A stretch of 64,000 bases of DNA from Anodontia alba. Taxonomy: Eukaryota > Mollusca > Bivalvia > Lucinida > Lucinidae. The position numbers were made by a program, and so were the translations under genes. Shown one piece after another: positions 23,041-33,935 of the stretch. Below the pieces are notes generated by a model. That model did not search any database and was not told the origin of the DNA. It was given only the letters and a program-made list of their open reading frames with translations. Position 1 is the first letter of the stretch. Each line of letters starts with the position of its first letter. The stretch lies in the NCBI GenBank assembly GCA_964016985.1, contig OZ024828.1, forward strand, positions 32,956,924-33,020,923. The letters are read 5' to 3'.

Positions 23041-23381
23041 TTATATTCATACATGTCTGAGCAATCGCGACCTCTAATCAGGGTCTTCACTGTTTACAAC
23101 CAGCGATGTTCAGGAAGCACTCTAAAATACATTTGTTCAAATGGTAGGACAAGTATGGCAGGACAAGTTGTGATAAGGAGTTTTATTGGGACGATTGTTT
23201 ACAATCCAGCCCAAGTAATTTTCTTAAGGTTGTTGTCCACGTGATTTTCATTGACAGTGCAATCAATGGCGAGTTTGTACGAAATCCGGTTATGTATCGC
23301 TACGCTATTCTTGCCACACTGACGCAAGAGAGCCGCGTAAAAAGCGTTAACTGTAAAATCTGGACTGGGACATTGTCAAGC

Positions 23382-23661
23382 CATCACGAAAACAGGCATA
23401 ATACAATTTCGACCCCCTTAAACCCCACTTTTATACAGTAAAACTGGGGTTTACAGGGGTATACATTATTTTTCTTATTTCTGCTCAAAAACATAGATTG
23501 TGGGTACCCGTTAGAACCGCCTCGGCGAGGCGGTTCTTACGAGTCCCCACAATCTATGTTTTTAGCAGATATATAAAAAATATCAGAGGTTTTTATCTGA
23601 AATTTTTCTGTTTTTGGAGGTGAAAATTTCTACATATTCGCATAGGTGTGTTTTTGTAATG
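23382..23661 (+). mobile_element. Family A, copy A9
   Basis: Complete with an almost perfect hairpin; flanked by C on both sides. Confidence 0.9.
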
Positions 23662-23664
23662 CAG

Positions 23665-23735
23665 TGCAGATCAATATTATACGCTGCAGAACGCGGCGAC
23701 TGATCAGGGTCTGCACCGTTTACTTAAATTGTAGG
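23665..23735. repeat. H hairpin repeat, half
   Basis: CGCGGCGACTGATCAGGGTC..ACCGTTTAC. Confidence 0.55.
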
Positions 23736-23739
23736 AATT

Positions 23740-24227
23740 TAAGGGTTAAATGGGACAGTCTTAAGTCCCCCATGCAGGACCATTTTTATAGCCTTAACTT
23801 ACAGTCGACCCACCAGTGCTGTCAGTGCTTTGATTATATCTTTGATGTCGTTTTCAGTCAATAGGAGAGTTCGTGGGACGGCTAATATACTATAAATAGA
23901 ACAAGTCTTGCGCATGCGCGGAGCGGTCTTGAAAAAGTAGGACAAGAAAGCAATGGAGAACGAAGAGAATCTACAGACGCCAAAAACGAACATAACCGTT
24001 TTACTGCGATTCAGTCAAACGCGATTTTTTTCTTCACCGAGTTTCTCCGCGAACGTTTTTTTTTTTCTCTGGACAATTAATCAGAGAAATTATTGTTAAA
24101 TTTTTAAGCAAATTTCATAATTTTCCATGCGGTATGAGGCAATACTCAGATAAATTTAAAAGAAATATGTTTGTCATAACTGATTTTTAAATCAACAAAA
24201 TTGTATAAAATTGTGAATAAAAGTTGC

Positions 24228-24229
<2 letters not shown>
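23740..24229. other. Unassigned sequence
   Basis: Nothing supported. Confidence 0.5.
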
Positions 24230-24290
<61 letters not shown>

Positions 24291-24299
24291 GTGTTCGTG

Positions 24300-24371
<72 letters not shown>
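24230..24371. repeat. (GT)n microsatellite interrupted by a GC alternating block
   Basis: GT run, then GCGCGCGCACGCG, then a GT run. Confidence 0.95.
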
Positions 24372-24372
<1 letters not shown>

Positions 24373-24663
24373 TCAAGATACGACATAATGTAGGCTATAT
24401 GCATACCGATATAAAAATAATTAAAAGTTGCTGCATTTCTAATAAACAAATGATGTAAATATGGCGAAGACTCAGGGTAACGAGCGGGGTTTTTTTTTTA
24501 TGTTTACTTGGAAATATCACAAGCTAAGCTGCGTCTTCGCTGCTAGCATATGCCTTTTTGTTAACATTTCAAAAAGTCACGCACAAATCAGGGCTGCGAT
24601 AAGCAGTGCAAAACACCTGCGAACATATTTTCTTTGGGCAGACATCTGTAGATACGGAAATCT

Positions 24664-24664
<1 letters not shown>

Positions 24665-24720
<56 letters not shown>
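24665..24720. repeat. (CA)n microsatellite
   Basis: Pure CA run. Confidence 0.95.
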
Positions 24721-24723
<3 letters not shown>

Positions 24724-25097
24724 TTCAGAATGATGAGGTTTTTGATGGGGCTTATTGATTACTGACTAATGACCTTATTTTTTTTTATTATTGACTACTG
24801 AGTTTTTGCCTAAAATTTTAGTGACTACTGATTTTTATGACCTAGAATTTAACTATTAAGCCCCCAAAAAACAAAACCCAAAAAACAAAATACGCTGATT
24901 TTTGTGAAAGTAGTTTTACCGATTACCGATAAAAAGGCATTTTAATGGTACCACCCAATCCAGACCCTCATTGATTTTCACTCCTGAACGCGCTAACGGA
25001 ACGTAAAGGAAAAACGGCTTCTGTTCGTAGTATGATATTTTCAGTATGAGAAAAATACCCACCCCCCGCATAACGCAATCTGATTTAGTGATCCCTG

Positions 25098-25210
25098 TAT
25101 CATTTTAGACAGCGAAGGTTCAGATCATCCTGCGCATCGGCGTAATCTGAGTAGGACCTTTGCTGTTATGGCGGTGAATGCCTTAATCTGACTGCGCGGA
25201 TGTACTAAAT
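25098..25210. repeat. G hairpin repeat, partial
   Basis: CAGCGAAGGTTCAGATCATC with complement ATCTGAGTAGGACCTTTGCTG. Confidence 0.6.
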
Positions 25211-26454
25211 AGTCAAGTTTTACTGTGTATGGGTCATTCTTTTAAAGACATAAACACAACAAACAAACAAACGAAGTAGCACGAGAAAAATTCACGTGCT
25301 CAGCGACGTCAGAAAAAAAAAAAAAAAAAAAAAAAAACTAAGTCGCTAGAGAGCGAATATCAAAATGAGCATGCGCATCCGCGCAGTCTGTGTATTGCTG
25401 GCTACACGGTGCTTTCTTTGTTCGAAATTGACAGTGTTATATGAGAGGCAGTCTCGTAGCATATTTCTTAGATGGACTCGTCTCGTTAAACATAGAATCG
25501 CCTCGATAGTTGAATGAATGGAGTTTTTCTTTTAAAAAGACACCGAATATTTCAGGTTCTTTAAAATCCAAAATATTTGGCAACGGTATGAATGATAGAC
25601 ACTGTAGGCAATATGAACTGCATCTACGGTTCTTTTGATTTGATCTAGGTGTACACGGTTCAGGCACATCTGCCCAAATAATAGGGAAATATGGTCTTTT
25701 GTGACGTCTACATGTATATTTTTATTAAGTTATTTATTTATTTATTTATTTAATTTATTATTATCATTATTATCCAAAGATAATTTTCTGTGTGATGACA
25801 TGAAAGTGAAACTCGTTCAAAATTTTAGATGCAGTTTGATCTGGATATATCATGTTTGCACCTTATTTTAAAATATTTATAGGTGTTATCAACGTATTTA
25901 GCGAGAAAGAATGTCCTACTTTTGGTTTTATGTGTACTGCGTAGTGCGCAACACATAAACTCGTGACGTCACCAACGAACGCTCCTATTGCGTTTCTTAC
26001 AGTCTTATCGGAAAAGTTGGGTCAATCGGGCCTACATCCATATACATTCCCTGAATTAAGTCTTGTTCACGGTGTCATCATGACGTCGATGTGACATATG
26101 CATGCAGATAAGACCAGTTTTGCTTCCTGTACACCAAGCAAATCCAAGACATCCATGTATAATTTGTTGTCGACCGAGACAGTCGGCAACAATACCGACA
26201 CGGTCGATAGCCACGAACAATAGTACCATTTAGCATTATATCCCGGTCGTCAGCAGTAATCCTCGGTCGACAGATATTTTGTATAGTAATTACTCGGTCG
26301 ACAGCACAGGTGGACGCATTGGTATTACCCCGTGATATGAGTCCAGAACCAAAGAGCCATTCAAAATTTCAGTAGATGGCTTTCTCTTTTTCTCCGAGAA
26401 AAAAAAATGCAACCAATTCATGTGTGTGATCTGCATAGCCAGGCTTCAGCGAAC
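25211..26454. other. Unassigned sequence
   Basis: Contains a poly-A run (25314-25336), a short (TTTA)n (25734-25752) and four scattered CGGTCGACAG-type motifs at 26170-26310. No gene. Confidence 0.5.
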
Positions 26455-26505
26455 ATTGCATAATCTATACTACAGAACGCGGCGTCTGATCAGGGTATAC
26501 ATACA
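26455..26505. repeat. H hairpin repeat, half
   Basis: ACGCGGCGTCTGATCAGGGTATAC. Confidence 0.5.
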
Positions 26506-26544
26506 CTCCTTACGCTCATCCCTCAGATTTTAGACACATCAAGG

Positions 26545-26640
26545 GGCGATGCGTAAAAGGGTCCTATGCAATTTGCGGACAACGCAGGCCCAGATCAGCC
26601 TGCGCATAAGCGCAGGCTGATCAGGGACTTCATTATCCGC
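26545..26640. repeat. G-related hairpin (GGGTCC subtype)
   Basis: GCAATTTGCGGACAACGCAGGCCCAGATCAG folds onto GGCTGATCAGGGACTTC..TCCGC. Confidence 0.65.
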
Positions 26641-26885
26641 TTACTGTATCAATGAATACTGTAGTATATGTCGAAGAACAGAGAATGCTCAGGTCAGACT
26701 GCACGCATGCGCAAGCAAATCTGGACCTACGTTGTATGCGAAATGCTTGCATTGCGCATCAGGTAATAAAAATCGACTTGTTGAAATTTTAGAAATTTGG
26801 TTAGGAATAAAGGTGATCAAACATTCTCGGTAAGTACGGTTTTAGCGTATAAATCTTTGGCAATGAAAAACCATAAATTAGCTCT

Positions 26886-27105
26886 TGCGTCAGGAAAAGT
26901 ACCTTCGGACAAGTGCGCCCTGCGAATGTTCAGATCAGCCTGCGGGTTTGCGCAGTCTAATCAGAATCTTCTCTGGGTGCATTTCGGATGGCCAAAGATG
27001 CAAAGTTACTTCATCTGGACAACGAAAACTGATGAGACTGCAAGGATGCGCAGGCCGATTCGAGTCTCCTTTGGGGCGCACAATGTCATAAGGCATGTTT
27101 TCTCA
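26886..27105. repeat. G hairpin repeat
   Basis: Complete two-hairpin unit: GTGCGCCCTGCGAATGTTCAG ... TTCTCTGGGTGC, then ACAACGAAAACTGATGAGAC ... TTTGGGGCGCAC. Confidence 0.65.
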
Positions 27106-27118
27106 CATCTCAGCCCAA

Positions 27119-27468
27119 ATACAGTGAACCCTCATCACAATGATAGCGTTTGTTCCCAAAGATGTGGCCATTAAAATGAATTTCCTGTTTTTAAGAACCC
27201 TTAATGGACAGATTGTTATGAAAGGTAGACCTTGTTTTATTCTTATTTCCTCATAGAACATATGTTTTGGATATTTGTTAGAATCGCCTCAGTGAGTGAG
27301 GCGATTCTAACAAATATCCAAAAAATATTTTGCTTGAAGTTTTAATGCAATATTTTTGCATAATTTCTTATTAACCGTCACCTCTTGAGCGAAGGTTTCG
27401 TGACATTCAAATTGTCATTATAACGAATTTTGTCATTGTATCGGGTGTCGTTATAAGAGTGTTGACTG
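27119..27468. mobile_element. MITE with A-type core hairpin, copy E1
   Basis: Ends CAGTGAACCCTCATCACAAT and ATAAGAGTGTTGACTG form degraded pogo/mariner-like inverted repeats. The central hairpin TTTGTTAGAATCGCCTCAGTG / GAGGCGATTCTAACAAA is at 27273-27322. Confidence 0.65.
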
Positions 27469-27501
27469 TTCCCATTTCAGCCATTACAAGAGAAATTTAC
27501 C

Positions 27502-27720
27502 TTATGATATGTCCGACCAGCGAAGACTTTAATCAGCCTGCGCATCCGCAAGTCTGAATATACATGTAGTGTTTCTTATCAATCTAACTGATGAAGCACT
27601 GGATTTTTTACTATCCACAAAACGCGCAGCGGAGACCATGATCACACTGTACAAATGGACAGGTTAGTACGAGTCCTTGCTGGCGCACATGTATAAGGTA
27701 TAGTTTCTCCACGTTGCGAC
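27502..27720. repeat. G hairpin repeat, diverged
   Basis: CCAGCGAAGACTTTAATCAG near the left, CTTGCTGGCGCACATG near the right. Confidence 0.55.
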
Positions 27721-27835
27721 TAAATTTCCGTTGTGTATATAACTCACAATTGAGAAGTCATCGCTAACCTTAACATAAGGCCAAGGTTAAGAGATTTCCC
27801 GTCACTATTGTAAACCCTTTCATTGTTAGACTTTG

Positions 27836-28140
27836 TTTGTGTTGTGGTTTAACGACACGTCAACCCTTGTTGGTCATTTTGTGTCATCTCCCTGAGAAAG
27901 GGAGGAGAGAGATAGAAGAGAAAGTATAGGAGATGAAACAGAGGGACAGGGGAGAAAGAAAAATTAATGAAAGCAAAGAAACAGAAGAAATAAAAACATT
28001 CTCCCTTGACCCTTACCAGCTACAAGGATAGCAGTCCTTGCCCAACTGTAAGCCAATATCAGTTGGACGCCCCGTTGACGTAAGATACACGACATCTTTG
28101 CCTCACCCAACCACCCCCTTCATTCCTGGAGATCAATACA
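27836..28140 (-). repeat. Composite repeat I, end part, reversed
   Basis: Reverse complement of the 48425-48610 end plus the GGGGCGTCCAACTGA block. It adjoins the H/TRIM locus. Confidence 0.7.
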
Positions 28141-28168
28141 GGTACTCGTACCATTGCAAACAGTACAG

Positions 28169-28371
28169 TATTACGGTCAGTCAATCCTACCTTCGATTAT
28201 CTGCCTTGGCAGGTTTCGCATAGTTTTAACGTATATATTCAACCTCTGACAAGTCGACTCTTTGGCTCAGTTGTTAGAGCATTGTGTGTCCGGGTTCGAA
28301 TCCCACGATGTACGGGATTTTTTTTTTCCAGCTTTGCTTTATTACTTTGTTACGACTTTCGTATCGTAAGA
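28169..28371 (+). repeat. 5' LTR of the miniature element
   Basis: Aligns with 28462-28677 through shared blocks CCTACCTTCG, CTTGGCAG, TTTCGCAT, GTATATATTCAA, the tRNA-like part and the end TTTGTTACGACTTTCGT. It lacks about ten bases in the anticodon-loop region of the tRNA-like segment. Confidence 0.8.
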
Positions 28372-28389
28372 TTGGGGCTCATCCGGGAT
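28372..28389 (+). promoter_or_regulatory. Primer-binding site, tRNA-Pro type
   Basis: TTGGGGCTCATCCGGGAT abuts the end of LTR1 with no spacer. Established tRNA-Pro sites read TGGGGGCTCGTCCGGGAT. Confidence 0.75.
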
Positions 28390-28461
28390 TGGACTTTATT
28401 TCGCCGAAAATGGCTTCGAGTCATCATAAATGATAAGCTCCTACAAGTTGAAGAGGGGGAG

Positions 28462-28677
28462 TGTTACGGCCAAACACTCCTACCTTCGCCTTGGCAGATT
28501 TCGCATCGCTTGGACGTATATATTCAATCTCTGACAACTGAATCACAGAATTGACTCTACGGCTCAGTGGTTAGAGCATTGGACTTTTATCTGAACAGAC
28601 CGGGTTCGAATCCTACGAAAGTCGGGAATGTTTTCAGCTGTGCTTCATTCCTTTGTTATGACGTTCATGTTGTAAGA
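28462..28677 (+). repeat. 3' LTR of the miniature element
   Basis: Starts TGTTACGGCC immediately after the polypurine tract and ends CGTAAGA-type (TTGTAAGA). Confidence 0.8.
28555..28627 (+). repeat. tRNA-like sequence inside 3' LTR
   Basis: About 73 nt with an A-box-like GGCTCAGTGGTTAGAGC and a perfect B-box GGTTCGAATCC, plus weak GACT/AGTC end pairing. The T stem pairs poorly, so this is a tRNA-derived promoter relic rather than a functional tRNA. A matching copy lies at 28256-28315. Confidence 0.6.
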
Positions 28678-28735
28678 ACAGATCCAGATGAGACGGTTTC
28701 TAACGAGCCGTCTCATCAGGATCTATACAGTGTGC
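28678..28735. repeat. H hairpin, right part (left part at 28152-28168)
   Basis: GATCCAGATGAGACGG ... CCGTCTCATCAGGATC. The miniature LTR element splits it from GCAAACAGTACAG. Confidence 0.75.
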
Positions 28736-28851
28736 CACTCTATTATTGATTTTTGACTCCCATATTTGCAATAATAGCTGTGTCTAAATTCAGAGATGGA
28801 AGAGTCCATTTCAGAAACTCAAATGTGAAAGGGTTTTATAACGTCAAAATA

Positions 28852-29208
28852 CAGGCGAACCTCAATTACTCGAACACCGATGCCTCGTTTACCATGACTA
28901 ATTCGAACTCATTTTTGAGTCCCTACAAAATTCTTCCGATAGTTTAAGAAAACAAATAGTTTAGGAAATTTTCTTATTTTATCATGAAATTGTATGTTTT
29001 GTTGTACTCATTTTAATCGCTCTATCGAGGCGATTCCAATGGATACACTCAACATACCATTATTGTCTAGAAAATAATAAATTATCCTAAATTATCGTCA
29101 TTTGCTCCCTGATCAGACGTCCAGATTAATCCTCAGTGACTCGAACTACTCACATCTCGAACAAATTACCACGGTTCTAAAGATGTTCGAGTCATTGAGG
29201 TTCGACTG
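28852..29208 (+). mobile_element. pogo/Tigger-like MITE with A-type core hairpin, copy D1
   Basis: Ends CAGGCGAACCTCAATTACTC and the complement of CAGTCGAACCTCAATGACTC, with TA on both sides. The middle carries TACTCATTTTAATCGCTCTATCGAGGCGATTCC-type hairpin sequence (about 29005-29050). Confidence 0.8.
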
Positions 29209-29504
29209 TAGCAATGTGGGTATGCAATGGAAAATAACTAAACTAACAAGGACCTCGAAGATAAATAACAAACGAGGGCATAAATGTAATCCCTGCTTGT
29301 TAAACCTTATTGTGTTGTATTTGTTATCTGATCTTGGTCTTGGCAAGGGGTCCCCTTACCTATGTACCCTGATTTCCCATTTTCATTAGATTTTTTTGGC
29401 TCGCACATGCTGTGTAATAAAAAAAAATAACGATCATATTGCAAATGTAACGGATCTGCCGTGATCACGTGACTGCCACATGACAAACCGGTATTTGCTG
29501 TGGA

Positions 29505-29640
29505 TACGCATCTGCACAGTCTTATCAGAGTCATCGCTGTCCGCCAAAAGACGCTTTGGATTCTTGGCTACTCACATAGCGCCCTGCGAAGGCTCTGACC
29601 TGCGCAGGCTGATCTGATGCTTCACTTGGCTCACGCATAC
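29505..29640. repeat. G hairpin repeat, diverged
   Basis: GCGCCCTGCGAAGGCTCTGACC ... GCAGGCTGATCTGATGCTTC. Confidence 0.5.
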
Positions 29641-29699
29641 TCTTGTAGGAAATTATGTTCAATATATCGTTCCCTTAACACTTTTGGCCCTGTAGAAAT

Positions 29700-29772
29700 T
29701 TTTGCAAACAGTGTTGCCCCAGATGAGACGGATCAAAATGAGCCGTCTCATCAGGACCTACACTGTTTGCCT
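29700..29772. repeat. H hairpin repeat
   Basis: GCAAACAGTGTTGCCCCAGATGAGACGG ... CTACACTGTTTGCC. Confidence 0.7.
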
Positions 29773-30355
29773 TTCTATTCTTGGTTTACATCTGACCCTA
29801 GACAGCACGAAATGTGTCCAGAGGTTGGAAGAGTCTATTTCTAAAACTAAGGGTTGAAAGGGTAAGACATATTGCTGACTCAAATCCTGTTTTCAGGAAA
29901 TGGCTTCAAGTATAAAAACAATTGTTATCCCTATATATTGACAAACCTGTCATTTGGCATATGCAGAATGCGCTTGCTTAGGTCAAAGTCTTGCAGACTG
30001 ATTTGAAGGAAACGTCTCAAAAGGTATCAATTCTGTTTCAAACCGACTTCAAATATGGCCGCCAAAGCTTACAAAATGTATTATAATAACAAACACGTGA
30101 TTATTAGGTATTTCAACAAATGCGTGACTTCTAGCTCGCCCGTACTCAGATTGCAGTTATTTTTCGGATGTTGAGTTACTTTAACACGTCTCTGTAATGA
30201 ACACCTCATGTATCCTTATAAAATATGGTGAAAAGCGTGGTATTTGGATATCTATCATATTAGACAATATTTAGCGATGTGGATGTTTTTGTATCTAGTT
30301 TGAGTTTGTTTGTCTTTTCGATAGGCATTTTGCATTCCACAAGTCTGTTTAGTTG
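29773..30355. other. Unassigned sequence
   Basis: Nothing supported. Confidence 0.5.
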
Positions 30356-30634
30356 CATCACGAAAACATGCCAATATAATATTGATCCCCTTAAACCCCA
30401 CCTTTATATAGTAAAACTGTGGTTTACAGGTTATACGTTATTTTTCTTATTTCTGCTCAAAAACATAGATTGTGGGAACTCATTAGAACCGCCTCGACGA
30501 GGCGGCTCTAATGAGTACCCACTACTATGTTTTGAGCAGAAACGTGAAAATATCAGATCTTTTTATCTGAAAATTTTCAGTGTTTGGAAGTGAAATTTTT
30601 TTTTATATATTTGAATAGGTGTGTTTTCGTAATG
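30356..30634 (+). mobile_element. Family A, copy A10
   Basis: Complete; hairpin core CATTAGAACCGCCTCGACG. Flanked by G on both sides. Confidence 0.9.
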
Positions 30635-30639
30635 GTGTA

Positions 30640-30760
30640 TATAACCACAGATAAAAGGGCCATTATAGCATACCGAATAGCAAAAGTTCAGGTTAGCCTG
30701 CGTATCCGCGCAGTCTCGCCAGAACCTAGGCTGGTCGCTCAAGTAGGCTGAAAACCATTT
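30640..30760. repeat. G hairpin repeat, diverged
   Basis: TTCAGGTTAGCCTGCGTATC ... GCGCAGTCTCGCCAGAACC. Confidence 0.5.
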
Positions 30761-30845
30761 TTCCGTTTGCACGTTGAGAACAACAACCACAAGGCCACTC
30801 TTGCTACTTCGTTTCATTGTAATGATTGGTTTTCTTGGTACATTG

Positions 30846-31208
30846 TACAGCAAAATTTCTATGGCTGGAACATCTTTGGGACCATGTAATTTATTCGAGA
30901 TATGGGTAGTTCGAACCACTGAAGGTTAATCATGGCGCCAGGTCAGGAGGCAAATGGTGATAATTTAAGGAAGTCTTTTTGACCTTCTATATAATAATGG
31001 TATGTTGGGTGTATTCATTAAAATCGCCTCGATCAGGCGATTCTAATGAGTACATACAACATACAATTTCATGATAAAATAAGAAAATTTCTCTACATAT
31101 TTGTTTTCTTGAGCTATTGGAAGAATTTATTAGGGACTCAAAAGTGAGTTCGAATTAGCATCACGGTAAACGAGCCATCGGTGTTCGAGCCAATGAGATT
31201 CGACTGTG
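30846..31208 (-). mobile_element. D family copy D2
   Basis: Reverse orientation and diverged ends. The core hairpin at about 31013-31055 reads TCATTAAAATCGCCTCGATC / AGGCGATTCTAATGAGTAC. Confidence 0.75.
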
Positions 31209-31261
31209 TACATGAAAAAAAACAAACTGCCCAGATAGGCATACTGCTACAAGCCCCTGTG

Positions 31262-31362
<101 letters not shown>

Positions 31363-31394
31363 GATATTGATTCGTAACGTGGAAAAAGGTCCCT

Positions 31395-31520
31395 TATACA
31401 TTAATGAACAGCGAAGGACCAGATGAACGTATGCATCCGGACAACGACGGCCCAGATCAACCTGTGTAAATGCGCAGGCTGATCAGGTCCTGCATTGTCC
31501 CCAAATTGCATAAGGGTCCT
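31395..31520. repeat. G-related hairpin (GGGTCC subtype)
   Basis: CCGGACAACGACGGCCCAGATCAAC folds onto GGCTGATCAGGTCC..TTGTCC; ends in AAGGGTCC. Confidence 0.6.
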
Positions 31521-31679
31521 TTTCATGCGTTCGCATGTACAGAAACAAAATGTAAATTCTGTTTGCTCATATTTATTTATCACATATTTACATTTGTATG
31601 ATAATTTACATTTGTATTTACATATTTACATTTGTATTAACATATGAACATTTGTAACTGGAATACAAACACTTTCATG

Positions 31680-31870
31680 GGAGGCAACTTGTTGAACAGT
31701 ATCCACCAGGAAGTGCCACAATCACAGCACCAGTGACACCAAAAGGAAGAGCAAACATACTATGACGTTACACATGGCACACAGCCAAGAAAAGCATACC
31801 AACCAGTCCCTCTTTCCTTACGAGGTGATCACTTTTTCAGATAGGATCCTCCAAGAACAACAAGACAACT
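31680..31870 (-). repeat. Composite repeat I, diverged fragment
   Basis: GAAGTGCCACAATCACAGCA and AAAAGGAAGAGCAAAC resemble 19930-19985. Related short pieces lie at 32308-32370 and 50815-50880. Confidence 0.45.
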
Positions 31871-31904
31871 AACAGGTCAACACATGAGAAAAAAAGTTTA
31901 AATG

Positions 31905-31995
31905 TGTTTGCCTCCCCTTTGAAAAGGGTTTACTCTGAAAGAAAAGAATTTGCTCCCAAGGGGAGCAAATTCTTTCCTTTTATAGTAGACCCCTT
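31905..31995. repeat. Hairpin repeat M
   Basis: AAGGGTTTACTCTGAAAG and AGAATTTGCTCCCAAGG fold onto GGAGCAAATTCTTTCC and GTAGACCCCTTT. Confidence 0.75.
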
Positions 31996-32058
31996 TATGA
32001 AAGCGCTTAGTTTTCAGGGCACATGGTCTTGTAAAATAGTAAATGTTCTGGCTGTGCC

Positions 32059-32307
32059 TTTTCTTTTCTTTTTTTTTTTTTTTTGATTTGGGTTTTACGG
32101 CCCTTTCAAGAATATTTCACTTATATCGAGCCGATCGTTCATCGAAGGTGGGCGAAAACCGGAGAACCCGGAGAAAAACCACCTGACCATCCGTAAGCAG
32201 AACTTGGCTTTCCCACATATGACCCGAGCGAGGCTCGAACCACAGCGGTGAGAAACCTAATGGATTAAGAGTCAACTCTCTTATCCACTAGGCTACGGGG
32301 GCCCGCC
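32059..32307 (-). mobile_element. tRNA-derived SINE with 12-bp target-site duplication
   Basis: Read on the minus strand: a tRNA-like head (GTAGCCTAGTGGATAAGAG, then GGTTCGAGCC B-box), a central part with GAACGATCGGCTCGATATA, and a poly-A tail (the T run at 32067-32084). TCTGGCTGTGCC is repeated at 32047-32058 and 32308-32319 and defines the insertion. The layout resembles bivalve tRNA-SINEs with a conserved central domain. No coding. Confidence 0.85.
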
Positions 32308-32438
32308 TCTGGCTGTGCCACGAACACAGAACATAGCCTACAAATTACACCAAGAGGAAGATGTATGTGTAGTTATGAATATACCCTTCTCCGGTAACCT
32401 GCGACATCTGGTTTCAGTTGTCCATTTTACGTAATGCA

Positions 32439-32683
32439 GCTGGCAACCAGAAGCCACCGGTCAGCGGACAAGGTTATACTTTTGACAAAACCTAACATAA
32501 CAAAAAGCAAGGCAACCAATTCTCTTCTCCCAAACATACAGTTTCTTTATGCCTCCTCAATACAGCTCGCAACCTGAAGCCACAGGTTAGCGGACAAGGT
32601 CATACTTTCGCCAAAACCTACCGCAACGAATTGCAAAGCAACCAACTCTCTTTCCCAAACAAACAGTCATTTTGTGCCTCATG
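32439..32683. repeat. Two-unit tandem repeat, about 125 bp
   Basis: CAGCTGGCAACCAGAAGCCA ... CTTTATGCCTC is followed by a diverged second unit starting CAGCTCGCAACCTGAAGCC. Confidence 0.7.
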
Positions 32684-32834
32684 ACGGAACCTGTCTTCGG
32701 GTAACATGAAAACTACGCTGGCTCAGGCAAGACTGAATTAATGCATTTTGCCTAGACTATAAAATGAGGAATACGCATGACACATTACCACGCTGGTCAT
32801 GCCATCAGCCTTTGCTTGAATAGCCTGTAGATAA

Positions 32835-32990
32835 GAGGGGGGAGTACATAATATTTTCTTAGTTTCTTCGGGGAAAAACATACATTGTGGGTATTCATTG
32901 TAGGCGCCTTCTCAAGGCGCTTTTAATGAGTACACAAAAGGGATGTTTTGTGTGGAAATACGACAAATATCAATACTGTTTTGCTGGAGC
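32835..32990. mobile_element. Element with A-type core hairpin, copy F1
   Basis: AACATACATTGTGGGTATTC...GGCGCCTTCTCAAGGCGC...AATGAGTAC hairpin flanked by AGATAAGAGGGGGGA, the complement of an F2 flank. Outer ends were not resolved. Confidence 0.55.
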
Positions 32991-33054
32991 TGTCTGGTAT
33001 ACGTAGTTTACATACTGGCCGAAGGCTGAGAAAAGGGGTCGTAGAATATATGTG

Positions 33055-33120
33055 AACAGCAAAGATCCAGACCAGACTGCGCATCCGCGCAGTCTGGTCA
33101 GGATCTTTGCTGCTCTCCTA
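33055..33120. repeat. G-type hairpin, nearly perfect
   Basis: CAGCAAAGATCCAGACCAGA / TCTGGTCAGGATCTTTGCTG around GCGCATCCGCGC. Confidence 0.75.
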
Positions 33121-33339
33121 CACGATATAGAGACCTTCTTGAAGATGGAAGACAAATAGCGATGATCTTTACCTGACGCGTGGCTGCATAAACTGGTCCG
33201 GGGCTTCGCCATTCGTATCTTCCCTAAGATCCTATTTGTCAGCCGGTGGCCAATATTTCCTGAAGACGTGTGCTTTCATAGCACAACATTGTTATACAAT
33301 GCGCACATCTGCGTCTAGAAGACTACTTAAATAGAGTCA

Positions 33340-33535
33340 CAATGCCTTAGGGATGCCCACCCAGCGAAGATTAAGATTAGATTCGCAAAGTCTGATCAGA
33401 ATCTCAGTTCACTGGGCACATTTTGAATAGCAAATTTTGCAAAATGTCGCCATGCGGACAACGGAGATTCTAATTAGCTTGCACGGATGCGCAGACTGAT
33501 TTGAGTCTTCGTTGAGCGCTCATGTCAGAAGGTTT
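33340..33535. repeat. G hairpin repeat
   Basis: CCAGCGAAGATTAAGATTAG ... CTGATCAGAATCTCAG, then GCACGGATGCGCAGACTGAT ... CGTTGAGCGCTCATG. Confidence 0.6.
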
Positions 33536-33935
33536 TTGTTTTTTTTTTATTTTGTTTTTTTTTATTTTTTTTTTTTATTGTTTTTGTTGTTTTTTTTCGC
33601 GTCTGGCACATTTCTTGTCTTTTATCCTCAAGATAAAATAAAAATCAAAACCGTTTCTATGGGTAATTTGAATCTTTGTTTGATACATATGTTCCACGCT
33701 ACCTTTTCTCACGTTGTGGCTCACTGAGACGCAACATGTTATATAATGCGCATATAACGAGGAAACAAATAACACATAAACGAACGATAATCGGAGCCAG
33801 TTATGAGGTTTGCAGGGTTGCATACGTCAACACCCCTTCTTTCTCACCCCCGTCCATCCCACGCCCCACTCCCCCGCGCCTAATATCGGGTTAATCGGAA
33901 CTTCAGTTTTAAAGATTGCCCCTCTTTATATGATT

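Larger units (their letters stand above)
28169..28677 (+). mobile_element. Miniature LTR retrotransposon (TRIM-like) with tRNA-like LTRs
   Basis: Two direct repeats (28169-28371 and 28462-28677; starts TATTACGG and TGTTACGG, both ending CGTAAGA) flank only about 90 bp. Right after LTR1 comes TTGGGGCTCATCCGGGAT, which differs at two positions from the classical tRNA-Pro primer-binding site. Directly before LTR2 is polypurine AAGAGGGGGAG. A 4-bp ACAG flanks both sides. There is no coding capacity. The host site is an H hairpin repeat (28152-28168 continuing at 28678). Each LTR holds GGCTCAG..GTTAGAGC and GGTTCGAATCC, i.e. A-box and B-box like sequences of a tRNA. Confidence 0.8.

Noticed and set aside
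26797..27174. 125-codon ORF as a gene
   Set aside because: It runs through a G hairpin repeat and into the E1 end; no recognisable protein.
28555..28627. Functional tRNA gene
   Set aside because: The B-box is good, but T and acceptor stems pair poorly, and it is duplicated within LTRs.
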